A DNA stretch of 7,331 nt from an uncultured Bacilli bacterium (GCA_944332505.1 CALVKC010000056.1:1-7331); one strand, 5' to 3'; shown: positions 1 to 7,045, counted from the first letter of the stretch. The notes: generated from the sequence alone by a model not told the origin. Program-made: numbers and translations.

Positions 1-9
1 TGATATAAT
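1..9 (+). promoter_or_regulatory. Possible extended -10 promoter element
   Basis: The window opens with TGATATAAT, a perfect match to the extended -10 pattern TG-N-TATAAT of vegetative sigma factors. Transcription would begin near position 16, leaving a leader of only about 12 bases before the first start codon and placing the ribosome site almost at the RNA 5' end. Any -35 box lies outside the window. In DNA this AT-rich such matches arise by chance, so this is a plausible but unproven operon promoter; it could also be the tail of an upstream gene. Confidence 0.35.
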
Positions 10-15
10 ATATTT

Positions 16-21
16 GGGTGA
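16..21 (+). promoter_or_regulatory. Ribosome binding site of gene 1
   Basis: GGGTGA lies six bases before the ATG at 28. Five of its bases (GGTGA) can pair with the 16S rRNA tail. It is weaker than the AGGAGG sites of genes 2 and 3. Confidence 0.6.
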
Positions 22-27
22 TTTTCT

Positions 28-1206
28 ATGGATAAAGATAAATATAAAGTAAAAATATCAACTGAGGCATCACACGAAACAAAAAAGGGTATATATAAAA
101 AATATATTATTGCTGGAATAATTATATTATCAATAATAATAGGAACAATAATTTATTTTTATAGGGATAATAAATATAAAGAAGCAATTAATTACATTAA
201 TAATCATGAATATGATAAAGCATATAAGATTTTAGAAGATTTAGGAGGTTCTAAGGCAACTAAAAAATTAAAAGAAAATAAATATGCAAGAGCAAAAGAA
301 TATTTAGAAAAAGATGACCAAGTATCTGCAATAATTTTATTCAATGAGATTAAAGGTTATGAAGATAGTAAAAAACTAATTGATGAAATAGTAAAAGAAA
401 AAGAATATTTAAAAGTATTTGTATCTGAAATAAATGATGAGGTTATAATTGGTGAATATGAGCAAGATAACAATTTAGAAAATGGAAAAGAACCAATAGA
501 ATGGATCATTATTGACAAAGATGATGATAAATATACATTAATTAGTAAATATGTATTAGATGTTAAAAAGTATGGCTATGAGGATAAATATGATCAACTT
601 GTTTATTGGATAAAATCAAATTTTGCTCAAAATAGTTTTAATGAAAAAGAATTAAAAATAATATATGATGTTAAATTATTATCAAGTTATGATGTTAATC
701 ATGCAGTAAGTAATGGATTTAATGCTAATTATTTAAAGACAAATTTAACTAACTATGCTTTATCAAAAGAAATATATAAAATATATACGAATGATGGTAT
801 TTATACATGGTGGCTAGAGGATAAAGATGCATATAGTGATGCAAAGCAGTATTACACAAATACAGATACTCCTTATTATGTTAATACTGGATTAAGTAAA
901 ATGAGTTGTGGTAGGGCAGTAATGAACGGTGTAAGACCTGTAATTATACTTTCTAAAGATGGCAATTATATAATTAAAGAATATAGTATTAATTCTGATA
1001 AATTAGAAGAAATTGAAACAAAATCTTCAACAAGTTCGCAATCTAGTTCATCATCATCTAGAACTAGAGATAATAGTTATAATGGTTATTCGTATGAGGA
1101 AAGAAAAAATCAATGTAGTAAAACATGGGGAAATAGTTGGAGATGCACAATCCAAAAAAGATATAATTGCACAGGAATTGGATATTCTGGATATTCTGGG
1201 TGTTAG
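28..1206 (+). CDS. Membrane-anchored TPR-like/DUF6273 protein with Cys-containing C-terminal tip (paralogue 1)
   Basis: This 392-residue protein has no known function. Residues 1-25 are lysine-rich, 26-45 form one membrane helix, and 50-127 hold TPR-like helical repeats including the G-Y-E-D-S repeat end (110-114). Residues about 139-308 resemble DUF6273: an opening GEYEQDNN (142-149), I-E-W, a WW pair (261-262) and a closing N-G-V-R-P-V-I. The positive-inside rule puts the bulk outside the cell. A linker at 331-347 is nearly all serine, and the tip carries C363, C373, C381 and the terminal C392. The start is supported by paralogy: gene 2 begins with the same M-D-K-x-K-Y-x-V pattern. Relative to gene 2 it has one repeat fewer and a degenerate domain core, with WWLED where WW-x-R-S is expected, so any ligand-binding role may be changed or lost. 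The DUF6273 call rests on recalled family motifs, not a search. Confidence 0.8.
   Translation: MDKDKYKVKISTEASHETKKGIYKKYIIAGIIILSIIIGTIIYFYRDNKYKEAINYINNHEYDKAYKILEDLGGSKATKKLKENKYARAKEYLEKDDQVSAIILFNEIKGYEDSKKLIDEIVKEKEYLKVFVSEINDEVIIGEYEQDNNLENGKEPIEWIIIDKDDDKYTLISKYVLDVKKYGYEDKYDQLVYWIKSNFAQNSFNEKELKIIYDVKLLSSYDVNHAVSNGFNANYLKTNLTNYALSKEIYKIYTNDGIYTWWLEDKDAYSDAKQYYTNTDTPYYVNTGLSKMSCGRAVMNGVRPVIILSKDGNYIIKEYSINSDKLEEIETKSSTSSQSSSSSSRTRDNSYNGYSYEERKNQCSKTWGNSWRCTIQKRYNCTGIGYSGYSGC
451..506 (+). repeat. 56-bp exact repeat, copy A (in gene 1)
   Basis: These 56 bases are identical to 1750-1805 in gene 2, including every silent position. They encode the opening of the DUF6273-like domain, from GEYEQDNN to IEW. 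The bases on both sides differ between the copies (T at 450 against A at 1749; C at 507 against T at 1806), and the surrounding coding sequence is strongly diverged. Confidence 0.95.
1018..1203 (+). other. Serine linker and four-cysteine tip of gene 1
   Basis: Residues 331-392 begin with a low-complexity serine stretch (331-347) and continue into a tail rich in Gly, Tyr, Asn and Trp. Its four cysteines have spacing C-x9-C-x7-C-x10-C, the last being the final residue of the protein. Only one other cysteine (C294) occurs in the preceding 362 residues. The even number and the predicted extracytoplasmic position fit disulfide bonding, but this is inferred. Confidence 0.7.
1180..1197 (+). repeat. 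Tandem 9-bp duplication in the gene 1 tip
   Basis: The unit GGATATTCT occurs twice in direct succession and encodes Gly-Tyr-Ser-Gly-Tyr-Ser just before the terminal Gly-Cys. It is in frame, so gain or loss of a unit would change the last cysteine spacing by three residues without a frameshift. Confidence 0.9.
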
Positions 1207-1210
1207 GAGG
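1205..1210 (+). promoter_or_regulatory. Ribosome binding site of gene 2, overlapping the gene 1 stop
   Basis: A perfect AGGAGG lies five bases before the ATG at 1216. Its first two bases are the last two of the TAG stop of gene 1, so ribosomes ending gene 1 sit on the gene 2 initiation site. Confidence 0.9.
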
Positions 1211-1215
1211 TTTTT

Positions 1216-2511
1216 ATGGATAAGAACAAATATCAGGTAGATGAAAACATATCTAAAAAACAATTATCAACTAAAAGAAAATCAAAATTTCTAAAATTAG
1301 GTGTTATTTTTGTAATATTTTTAGTAATTATTGGAACTATATTCTTAAATAACTTGAGTATTAATAACAAAATAAAACAAGCAGATGATTATATTGAAAA
1401 TAATGAATGCAATAAAGCTAGTGAGATATATAAAGAAATAAATAAAGAATCAAAATATCTAAGCAAAGTTCAAGAATGCAATTACAAAAATGCAAAAACA
1501 TTTTTAGAAAATAAAGATTATGAAAATGCATACAAATTATTCTTAGAGATTAAAGACTATAAAGATTCAGATAAGTATTATCTAGAGGCATATTATGATC
1601 AAGCAAAATTATTTATTGAAAATAAAGAATATTATAAAGCTATAAATATGTTATTTAATATTACGGATTATGAAGATAGTAGGACATTATTAAATGATTC
1701 AAAATATAATCTTCTAAAAAATGCTAATGTTGGAGATATTGTATATTTAGGTGAATATGAGCAAGATAACAATTTAGAAAATGGAAAAGAACCAATAGAA
1801 TGGATTGTTTTAGGAAAAGACAATGATGATTTATTATTAATTTCACGATATATATTGAAAAAGATGAGATTTGGTAGCACTTATTTATGGGAAAAGAGTG
1901 AAGTAAGAGAATGGCTTAATAATGAATTCTATAATGAATCTTTTAATGAAAAAGAACTTAAATATATTCAAAAAATGATTACATCGAATAATACTCAAGA
2001 TATGGTTTTTTGTTTAAGTTCCGAAGAAGCTAGATTGTTTTTTGAATCAGACAAAGATAGGATTGCAGAACCTACACAAAAATTGATTGATGATGGATTT
2101 AAATTATCTTCTAATAATGCTGGAAATTGGTGGACAAGATCTGTTAGTAGAGCAAGTAATGGTAAGGGTGTTGTTCCAGTAGAAAGTAATGGTAATGTTA
2201 GAAGTGCTGGAACAAATGAATTAGCACCAGCAGAATATACATATGTAGATATTGGTGTTAGGCCATCAATCTCAATTAATATAAATTCAACATCATCAGA
2301 AGCAAAAAATATGGTTATCTATGGTCATGATTCAAATACAGGACTTGATAATGAACCAAATGTAAGAAGTAGTAATAGTGGTTCTTCTAGTTCATCATCA
2401 GGAACAAATACAAGAAAATCATGTAATGGAGGAGTTGGATGTAGATCAGGTTGGCATCCATGTAATCCTAATTCAAGAACTGGATATTGTGCAAGTTGTT
2501 GTAAAAATTAA
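1216..2511 (+). CDS. Membrane-anchored TPR-like/DUF6273 protein with six-Cys C-terminal tip (paralogue 2)
   Basis: This 431-residue paralogue of gene 1 is nine bases downstream of it. Residues 1-25 are lysine-rich, about 26-46 form one membrane helix, and 53-168 contain TPR-like repeats ending in D-Y-K-D-S (114-118) and D-Y-E-D-S (151-155), one unit more than gene 1. Residues about 178-355 look like an intact DUF6273 domain: GEYEQDNN, I-E-W-I-V-L, W-L-N-N-E-F (233-238), N-W-W-T-R-S (304-309) and D-I-G-V-R-P. The WW-x-R-S plus G-V-R-P pattern recalls the ends of formylglycine-generating-enzyme/C-type-lectin-like folds, so a ligand-binding role outside the cell is possible; this is inference. 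A serine linker (384-396) leads to a tail with C403, C409, C416, C425, C428 and C429. No catalytic site is visible. It probably acts with its neighbours at the cell surface. Confidence 0.85.
   Translation: MDKNKYQVDENISKKQLSTKRKSKFLKLGVIFVIFLVIIGTIFLNNLSINNKIKQADDYIENNECNKASEIYKEINKESKYLSKVQECNYKNAKTFLENKDYENAYKLFLEIKDYKDSDKYYLEAYYDQAKLFIENKEYYKAINMLFNITDYEDSRTLLNDSKYNLLKNANVGDIVYLGEYEQDNNLENGKEPIEWIVLGKDNDDLLLISRYILKKMRFGSTYLWEKSEVREWLNNEFYNESFNEKELKYIQKMITSNNTQDMVFCLSSEEARLFFESDKDRIAEPTQKLIDDGFKLSSNNAGNWWTRSVSRASNGKGVVPVESNGNVRSAGTNELAPAEYTYVDIGVRPSISININSTSSEAKNMVIYGHDSNTGLDNEPNVRSSNSGSSSSSSGTNTRKSCNGGVGCRSGWHPCNPNSRTGYCASCCKN
1750..1805 (+). repeat. 56-bp exact repeat, copy B (in gene 2)
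   Basis: Identical partner of 451-506, in the same domain position and reading frame. The copies lie 1,299 bases apart in direct orientation, so recombination between them would produce a gene 1/gene 2 chimera in frame. Confidence 0.95.
2365..2508 (+). other. Serine linker and six-cysteine tip of gene 2
   Basis: Residues 384-431 run from a Ser/Gly/Asn linker into a tail with six cysteines in 27 residues, spaced C-x5-C-x6-C-x8-C-x2-C-C. The linker shares the 15-base string TCTAGTTCATCATCA with gene 1 (2386-2400 and 1042-1056), but the tips beyond it show no clear alignment. The compact six-cysteine pattern resembles small disulfide-rich peptides in general; I cannot assign it to a known peptide family. 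Confidence 0.7.
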
Positions 2512-2521
2512 ATAAAGTAAT

Positions 2522-2528
2522 AGGAGGT
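2522..2528 (+). promoter_or_regulatory. Ribosome binding site of gene 3
   Basis: AGGAGGT is five bases before the ATG at 2534, in the 22-base gap after gene 2. This is the strongest ribosome site in the window and fixes the start of gene 3. Confidence 0.9.
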
Positions 2529-2533
2529 ATAAT

Positions 2534-3001
2534 ATGACTATAATTGCAATGTTATTAATGATATTTGGTATTGGCTTGTTTGTATATGAATTTGGTGCCA
2601 AAAAAGGCAAAAGTAAAAATTTTATAAATCTTTTGGTTGGCGGATTGTTACTTATTGGTTCAATGTTAATTGGAATAGGAGGAAATCCTGCTTCTGATAT
2701 GCCAAATGGAAGCAAAGAAATGGTTATATTTGGTTTTGCTTTATCAATAATTGGAATAATAATACTATCCTTGAAAACTAACTTTAAAAATAAAATATAC
2801 TATATGATTCCATTATCTATAATAATTGTATTGGTTATAATATGCTTTCTTGTAATTAGAAATTGGAATGTTCATCCGACTTCAAGCAGTTCTACAGGTA
2901 ATGGCTGTTACCCAAATAGACCATATTATGTTTGTAAAGACGTAAAAAGAAGAGATGGCACTACTTACCAACAATGTAGATGCCAAGCGTGGAGGGATTA
3001 A
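2534..3001 (+). CDS. Small four-helix membrane protein with serine linker and Cys-rich tip
   Basis: I do not recognise this 155-residue protein. Hydrophobic segments at about 2-20, 30-50, 63-80 and 89-108 should cross the membrane. The loops at 21-29 and 81-87 are lysine-rich and the loop at 51-62 is not, which predicts both ends outside the cell. After helix 4 comes a short linker T-S-S-S-S-T-G (116-122) and a tail with C125, C134, C148 and C150. Apart from that tail it is unrelated in sequence to genes 1 and 2, so the shared ending looks like a common functional element rather than simple paralogy. It sits 22 bases after gene 2, and its last codons carry the ribosome site of gene 4. It could be a membrane partner of the two DUF6273 proteins or an assembly factor; nothing in the sequence decides this. 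Confidence 0.8.
   Translation: MTIIAMLLMIFGIGLFVYEFGAKKGKSKNFINLLVGGLLLIGSMLIGIGGNPASDMPNGSKEMVIFGFALSIIGIIILSLKTNFKNKIYYMIPLSIIIVLVIICFLVIRNWNVHPTSSSSTGNGCYPNRPYYVCKDVKRRDGTTYQQCRCQAWRD
2879..2998 (+). other. Serine linker and four-cysteine tip of gene 3
   Basis: Residues 116-155 form a short serine linker and a basic, aromatic tail with spacing C-x8-C-x13-C-x-C. The only other cysteine in the protein (C104) lies in the fourth membrane helix. Topology from charged loops places the tail outside the membrane, the same side as the tips of genes 1 and 2. Confidence 0.65.
2991..2995 (+). promoter_or_regulatory. Ribosome binding site of gene 4, inside gene 3
   Basis: GGAGG lies six bases before the ATG at 3002, within the final codons of gene 3. 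The gene 3 stop TAA (2999-3001) is followed immediately by the gene 4 ATG, which suggests translational coupling between the membrane protein and the large cytoplasmic protein. Confidence 0.85.
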
Positions 3002-5950
3002 ATGAAAGATTTAGATGAAAGAATATATGAATTATTAGAGAGTAAAAAAGGAAGTCTATCAATTAATGAAATATCAGAATCTATTTCTGATTCAACAAAA
3101 CAAGATATTACTAGAAAATTATTAGAAATGAACAGACAAGGAATTGTTTACAAAAAAATTAAAGAAGGAAAAGCATATTATTCCATAAATTCAAAAGATG
3201 GTGAAGGTAGAAATGCTTCTCAAGAAAATATAAATAATATTAATAAAGTATTTGCTGCATTTGGAAATAAACAAGCTTTGAATGATATGGGAGTATTTAA
3301 TAAAATAGAAAATGAATTAGGAATAGATGAAAATTCTAACATACTGGAAGATGTTGAAGTTTTTAATAAATTAAAAATTGATTTTATAGATTTTGATTTA
3401 TCAAAATTAGAATATAAAAAAAATATATTTTTTGAAAATGAAACATATAAAATGAGTATTCCAGATTCATTCAAATATTTACCTAATGAGGAAGATAGAG
3501 ATTTTATTGCTTATTTACCTAAAACTGGATTGTTTGAAAAAATGCCATACAATGAAGGTGGAGCAAATATTATTATTTATTCATCGACTTTAATTCCTTT
3601 TTCTGATAATAAGGCAAGAATTGAAGAAACAAAAAGAATGTTGTATGATATAGTTTTTTGGAATGGCGGTTACATCATGTTTGAAAGATATGGTGGTAAA
3701 CCAGAATATAAAGCAGTAGATTTAAAAAGTGGTCGAACAGGTGTTATCTACATGAAATTTGATACAGCTCACAATTTTTATTTTACTTGTTGTTTAAAAA
3801 ATGGATTTAAACAAATGAGAATTGTAATTGATGGAATAAATGGATCAAAGGAAGACCTTGAACAAATAGCAATATCTTTAATGAATAAATTTGAAGTAAA
3901 AGAAGATTTGAGTGATTTTAAAGAATTAAATGATGAAATGTATTTATCAAATAGTATTGATAATAAATTAATAGAAAAATGGGTAACAAACATTAAAGGA
4001 ATACACTCTAGTTTAAATGAATACTTCAAAATATTTACTAAATTAGAATCATTAAAAATTAATGTTATGAATTCAAAAGGAACTTTTAATATTGTTAAAT
4101 TTAAAAGTGAAATAAGAGAAGAATTAAAAAAATATTCATTAATGATAGATAAACATATTAAAAATGGAGAGGAATTTATTAATCATATTGAAAATTTAGA
4201 TGTTGATAAAAAAATATTAATTCCGGCTTATTATAGTTATTATAAATTCTTAGATCAAAAAGAATTTACTATTAATCTTGATGATGGATCTGCTATTACT
4301 CAAAAAGTAGATTTAGCTGAGAAAACACAAAATAAAATATTTAATAAAGAAATCTTAAAGATGATATCAAATTATAGTGATAAAGATTATAAAGAATCAG
4401 ATGAAAATGATGATAACATTGATGAAGTAAACAATGAATTAAAGGAATATTGTGATGATTTTATAAAACAAGCAAGAAAGAATTTAAAAAGATTAAGAAG
4501 TGATTGGGAATTTACTGAAGATGAATATCAAAAAGGATTAAATAGTAAAGTAATAGAATCAGAATATGAATTAAAATGGGAAATAAAAAATATAAAGCAA
4601 GCCGCTCGTGCTTTTGGACATAAATATGATGATTTTTTAACTGAACTAGATGTAGAAGGTAAGAAATTGTTGAAACAAGGTGCTGATTATTTATTTATTG
4701 ATGAAATTAATAAAATAATAAAAGATGTTTTTGATGCTTTTTCTGATCTTCATCTATCTTTTAATACACATGGCTCTGCATATTGGGATTTAGGAACATT
4801 TGATTATGATATTCCAGATGAATTAAATGATATTAAATATTGGTGGAAAAGAGAGTATGAGAAAAACCCAACAGTAATTAAAATGAAAGAAAAAGAACTA
4901 AAAGCTAGGGAAGAAAAAGAATTACGAAAAAAAGAAAAAAATGATGAATTATTATCAATTTTATCAAGTGATTTGCAAAAAGAAAAAAATAAATATAAAA
5001 AAGAAATCACAGAAATACAAGATGAATTGAATTCTGCCAAACAAGAAATAAAACTAGAAATAGAGGAACAACAAAAGAAAGAAATTAAACAATTAACTGA
5101 TGATAAAAATGATATAATTAGTGATTTAAAAAAGAATCTTGAATTATTAAAGAAAGAAAATAAACAAAAAGAAGAAGAATTATCAACTTTAGGTTTTATG
5201 AAGTTTATGCAAAAAGATAAATTAAAAACTGAAATTGATATAAATAATCAAAATATTGAAAAATATAATGAACAAATAAAAAATGTTGACAAAGATTTTA
5301 ATAAAGAATATGAAAATATAGTTAATAAATTTGAAAAAGATAGTTCAAATAGAATAGAATTACTAGAAAAAACTTTTAAAATGCCACTTGAACCAGAAAA
5401 AGTTATTGAAAAGGTATCAAATATATTATCATCATCTTCTAAATTACCAACTGATAATAGTCCATATATTACTTCTATTCAAAAAGAAAATAATAGAATT
5501 ATGGAAATTATTTATGAACAAATTGTTGATTTTGCTAGACCAGTAACAATTCCTGAATTAATGAATAGTAATGATGATTTAGGAAATTGTTCTAATCAAA
5601 AAATTAGTGCATTATTAAAAAGAATGACAGATTCTAAATGCCTTATTAAAGTAATTGACAAAGGAAAGAGTTATTTTAGTGTAGGTGAAGAAGATTTTAA
5701 TAATTCTTTTATAGATAATAAAACTTCAAGTGATGGATTGATAGATAAAAATAATAAAAATTCATATTCGAAGGATAGATATAAAATTTATAAATTATTA
5801 GAATCTGAAGAAAATATTGATCCATTGAAATTTGAAAAAAATAAAGAATTGAGTAAATTGCGATTATATCAACTATTATTTTCTTTGGAGTCTGATGGAT
5901 TAGCATTAAAAAGAATAACTGATAGTGGAATTATTTTTTATAAAAGGTAG
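3002..5950 (+). CDS. Large coiled-coil protein with three winged-helix-like modules
   Basis: This 982-residue protein has no signal peptide or membrane helix and should be cytoplasmic. Residues 4-63 read as a winged helix ending in a wing strand G-K-A-Y-Y-S-I. Residues about 138-298 look beta-rich, with Y-K-M-S-I-P-D-x-F (149-157) weakly recalling PsbP/Mog1-like domains. Residues 306-560 are mostly helical, followed by an aromatic patch (591-617). About 620-790 is a Lys/Glu coiled coil broken by L-G-F-M-K-F (730-735), then a short serine run (810-813). Two more winged-helix-like modules follow at about 828-893 (ending G-K-S-Y-F-S-V) and 923-981 (ending I-I-F-Y-K-R). A DNA- or protein-binding scaffold is plausible. 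No Walker motif, nuclease or protease signature is visible, so it is not an SMC-type ATPase. Its start abuts the gene 3 stop. I recall similar coiled-coil plus winged-helix proteins in gut Firmicutes but know no function. Confidence 0.8.
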   Translation: MKDLDERIYELLESKKGSLSINEISESISDSTKQDITRKLLEMNRQGIVYKKIKEGKAYYSINSKDGEGRNASQENINNINKVFAAFGNKQALNDMGVFNKIENELGIDENSNILEDVEVFNKLKIDFIDFDLSKLEYKKNIFFENETYKMSIPDSFKYLPNEEDRDFIAYLPKTGLFEKMPYNEGGANIIIYSSTLIPFSDNKARIEETKRMLYDIVFWNGGYIMFERYGGKPEYKAVDLKSGRTGVIYMKFDTAHNFYFTCCLKNGFKQMRIVIDGINGSKEDLEQIAISLMNKFEVKEDLSDFKELNDEMYLSNSIDNKLIEKWVTNIKGIHSSLNEYFKIFTKLESLKINVMNSKGTFNIVKFKSEIREELKKYSLMIDKHIKNGEEFINHIENLDVDKKILIPAYYSYYKFLDQKEFTINLDDGSAITQKVDLAEKTQNKIFNKEILKMISNYSDKDYKESDENDDNIDEVNNELKEYCDDFIKQARKNLKRLRSDWEFTEDEYQKGLNSKVIESEYELKWEIKNIKQAARAFGHKYDDFLTELDVEGKKLLKQGADYLFIDEINKIIKDVFDAFSDLHLSFNTHGSAYWDLGTFDYDIPDELNDIKYWWKREYEKNPTVIKMKEKELKAREEKELRKKEKNDELLSILSSDLQKEKNKYKKEITEIQDELNSAKQEIKLEIEEQQKKEIKQLTDDKNDIISDLKKNLELLKKENKQKEEELSTLGFMKFMQKDKLKTEIDINNQNIEKYNEQIKNVDKDFNKEYENIVNKFEKDSSNRIELLEKTFKMPLEPEKVIEKVSNILSSSSKLPTDNSPYITSIQKENNRIMEIIYEQIVDFARPVTIPELMNSNDDLGNCSNQKISALLKRMTDSKCLIKVIDKGKSYFSVGEEDFNNSFIDNKTSSDGLIDKNNKNSYSKDRYKIYKLLESEENIDPLKFEKNKELSKLRLYQLLFSLESDGLALKRITDSGIIFYKR

Positions 5951-5954
5951 GTGA
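5949..5954 (+). promoter_or_regulatory. Ribosome binding site that decides the gene 5 start
   Basis: AGGTGA ends five bases before the ATG at 5960. A GTG at 5951, in frame and directly after the gene 4 stop, would make the protein three residues longer, but that GTG is itself part of this ribosome site. The ATG at 5960 is therefore the better start. Confidence 0.85.
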
Positions 5955-5959
5955 AATAT

Positions 5960-7045
5960 ATGAAATCGGTTGTTGAATTAAAAAATGACTTGTTTCGCCT
6001 TGGAAACGACTTAAATTCCGATTGGTATTATTTAGAAACTAAAGATAAAATTGGTAAAAAATTTTATTCATATGATTCTTCAACTAATACTATGATATTA
6101 CTAGTTGAAGTTCAAGGAACTCAGTATGAAGGAAGAAATACAAGAATAGAAGATTTATTAATTAATGATAAAGTGACAATAAAAAGAGAACCAAATAATG
6201 AATATAACAGTTTAAATTTAGCAGTAGAAAATAAAGACAATAAATCATTAGGAAATTTATCTGCTGATATTTGCGATGTATTAAGTCCATTGATTGATAA
6301 AGATATTATTATAATTGATGATGCAAGTGTTGAATTTGTTGAACCATTATCAAAACGAAGTGCAAAATGTAAAAAATCTTTATTGACTATAAAACTAATA
6401 CTTCATTTTAAAGAACAAATTATAAATTCAGAGCATAGTTCATTAATATGTTTATTGGGTGGAGATCAAACAAGAACTTGGGCTCAAGAATTGTCTATAA
6501 TTAAATGTTCAATTCCATTAAATGAAGCTAAACTTTTATTTGAAATATATAATAGATATTGTGATGAATATAATAACGATAGTTTGAACTATTTTGGATT
6601 AGATAATTTAGCTGATGAAGTTATTTATGCTCGACAAAAAATGAAAAATGAAAAAATTACTGGATTATCATATGACAGATTATATGATGCTGATAATTTA
6701 ATTGATTATATGAAAATAATTATTGATAAAGAAGCTGAAAGATATGGCCAATTAAAAAACTATATTCCTTGTGATGAGGAAGTATATGATGATTATTATT
6801 CTCTAAAAGATTTAATATATGCAAACGCTATAGATGAAAATAAATATTATTGGTTTGATCAATGTAGAGTTGATAAAGATGAATATGAATATCATACTGG
6901 TTGTGAATTTAATCATTGGTATGAAATTGTTGAATTATATGATCCTAGTCAAGAATTACCATTTGATTTATCAGATGAGGATATAGTATCTATATTTGGA
7001 TTTAAAAAATTTGAATCATTTGGAGATTTGTCATATGGATGTTAA
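5960..7045 (+). CDS. HIRAN domain protein with acidic C-terminal region
   Basis: This 361-residue soluble protein has a HIRAN domain at about 46-150. Visible hallmarks are V-x-G-T-x-Y-E-G-R (51-59), the basic strand K-V-T-I-K-R-E-P, the N-x-Y-x-x-x-N-L-A-V block (80-89), and L-G-N-L followed by a helix and 'LSPLID'. In characterised relatives such as HLTF, HIRAN binds 3' ends of single-stranded DNA. Bacterial stand-alone members are little studied, so DNA-end recognition is a family-based inference. The usual Asp after the Tyr of the N-x-Y-D block is Asn (N83) here. Residues about 160-361 match nothing I know; they are rich in Tyr, Asp and Glu and contain no visible catalytic motif or membrane segment. 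The protein ends in Gly-Cys. The gene follows gene 4 after nine bases and overlaps gene 6 by 11 bases, so it probably works with both. Confidence 0.85.
   Translation: MKSVVELKNDLFRLGNDLNSDWYYLETKDKIGKKFYSYDSSTNTMILLVEVQGTQYEGRNTRIEDLLINDKVTIKREPNNEYNSLNLAVENKDNKSLGNLSADICDVLSPLIDKDIIIIDDASVEFVEPLSKRSAKCKKSLLTIKLILHFKEQIINSEHSSLICLLGGDQTRTWAQELSIIKCSIPLNEAKLLFEIYNRYCDEYNNDSLNYFGLDNLADEVIYARQKMKNEKITGLSYDRLYDADNLIDYMKIIIDKEAERYGQLKNYIPCDEEVYDDYYSLKDLIYANAIDENKYYWFDQCRVDKDEYEYHTGCEFNHWYEIVELYDPSQELPFDLSDEDIVSIFGFKKFESFGDLSYGC
7022..7025 (+). promoter_or_regulatory. Ribosome binding site of gene 6, inside gene 5
   Basis: GGAG lies nine bases before the ATG at 7035. It favours that ATG over the in-frame TTG at 6996, which would add 13 residues and has no good ribosome site just upstream. 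Confidence 0.6.

Noticed and set aside
1013..1240. 75-codon + strand open frame across the gene 1/gene 2 junction
   Set aside because: It lies in another frame over the serine linker and tip of gene 1 and overlaps the gene 2 start and its ribosome site. The paralogous starts and domain content support genes 1 and 2, and this frame shows no domain or initiation site.
2473..2715. 80-codon minus-strand open frame over the gene 2/gene 3 boundary
   Set aside because: It is antisense to two well-supported genes. Its composition is what low-GC coding DNA gives when read backwards, and I saw no ribosome site or promoter for it.
1018..2998. Diversity-generating retroelement target in the DUF6273 genes
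   Set aside because: There is no reverse transcriptase and no template/variable repeat pair with adenine-specific differences. The only long repeat is perfectly identical rather than mutated at adenines.
5614..5925. Similar strings AAAAAGAATGACAGAT and AAAAAGAATAACTGAT near the end of gene 4 as a repeat
   Set aside because: They encode K-R-M-T-D and K-R-I-T-D at non-equivalent places (a recognition-helix end and a wing strand), so the resemblance is probably codon bias.
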